Part shown: positions 40,333 to 40,568 of the stretch, piece by piece | Numbering within the stretch: the first letter of the stretch is position 1 | How the letters are laid out: every line of letters begins with the position of its first letter | IMG/VR virus record: IMGVR_UViG_3300032053_004770 | Span: 1-40,568 of that record | Strand: one strand, 5' to 3' | Length of the DNA stretch: 40,568 nucleotides | Origin: a virus | The notes under the pieces: model-generated | Told to the model about the DNA's origin: nothing | The model's database searches: none | What the model saw: the letters and a program-made list of their open reading frames with translations, nothing else | Position numbers and translations under genes: made by a program

Positions 40333-40568
40333 ATGGCAAGAATGTTCGGAAAAAAAACACCAAAAAGCCCGTATGAAAAAGAACAAAAAGAATATGAAAA
40401 ATTAGTAAAAACAGCAAGAATGGCTGCTGGATTTATTAGTGGCGCTCCTATGGGTATGGAAAAACCAATGCAAAGGAGATGGTTAGGAACCTGGCAGAAG
40501 TTTCTTTATACAAAGGTATATTTTCCTTTTAAAAAATTCTTTTTTGATTTAAGAAATTATGCGATAAA
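40333..40568 (+). CDS. Unknown protein, 3' end beyond the window
   Basis: 78 visible codons from ATG 40333 with AGAGGA upstream. The sequence is basic and aromatic: MARMFGKKTPKSPYEKEQKEYEKLVKTAR, then MAAGFISGAPMGMEKPMQRRWLGTWQKFLYT and a hydrophobic-basic stretch FPFKKFFFDLRNY. No stop before the edge. Its place after the gp26-like chaperone suggests a tail or baseplate hub protein, possibly the tape measure, but the visible part is not diagnostic. Confidence 0.55.
   Translation, partial: MARMFGKKTPKSPYEKEQKEYEKLVKTARMAAGFISGAPMGMEKPMQRRWLGTWQKFLYTKVYFPFKKFFFDLRNYAI

Noticed and set aside
1-40568. tRNA genes, integrase, attachment sites or insertion sequences
   Set aside because: I saw no cloverleaf-like sequence, no transposase or integrase motifs and no terminal inverted repeats; the only mobile-element trace is the homing endonuclease debris.

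Overview
This window is a 40.6 kb stretch of the late (structural) region of an AT-rich, T4-like myovirus. It is probably a divergent 'far-T4' type rather than a close T4 relative. The case rests on a run of genes in T4 order: portal gp20, head core proteins, prohead protease gp21, scaffold gp22, major capsid gp23, terminases gp16 and gp17, neck gp13 and gp14, tail completion gp15, sheath gp18, tube gp19 and a gp26-like baseplate chaperone. All genes lie on the + strand, tightly packed, with strong AGGAG-type ribosome binding sites. An 8-base TATAAATA box, identical to the T4 late promoter core, stands before many gene groups. A few consensus sigma70 promoters stand before accessory genes. I see no tRNA, CRISPR array or integrase. 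The host cannot be named from the sequence.

Layout. (1) 1-13.8 kb, adhesion and decoration: the end of a Ser/Thr/Gly-repeat fibre with a glycine-rich tip and a second glycine-rich tip protein; then a radical SAM protein and a 1253-residue fusion of GT4 glycosyltransferase, methyltransferase, a GT-A-like segment and a TibC-type autotransporter heptosyltransferase; then a one-gene membrane-protein unit with its own promoter and terminator, a small HExxH protein, three paralogous His-rich fibre genes and a fourth beta-rich fibre gene. (2) 13.8-20.1 kb: head genes, gp20 to gp23. (3) 20.2-25.6 kb: gp16 followed by a complete PrkA-YeaH-SpoVR set. (4) 25.7-34.2 kb: gp17, gp13, gp14 and gp15, interspersed with small genes. 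(5) 34.3-40.6 kb: sheath, tail-tube family genes, and a gp26-like gene followed by a small gene that is probably joined to it by a -1 frameshift.

How it may work together. The Ser/Thr-dense fibre next to a TibC-like enzyme suggests that the phage glycosylates its own fibre. Eight small genes among the head and tail genes carry a (K/N)(Y/F)LxE-like or related (I/L)xE segment, at the N-terminus in most and after a coiled coil in two. This resembles the T4 capsid-targeting peptide plus the gp21 cleavage site, so they may be packaged and injected cargo. A further gene, an NMNAT-like/ligase-like fusion, has only an imperfect version of the motif. The PrkA-YeaH-SpoVR set, normally a bacterial stationary-phase/starvation module, sits between the terminase genes behind both a late-type and a sigma70-type promoter. 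It is the most surprising content here.

Limits. All family calls come from reading motifs and remembered family sequences; no database search was run.
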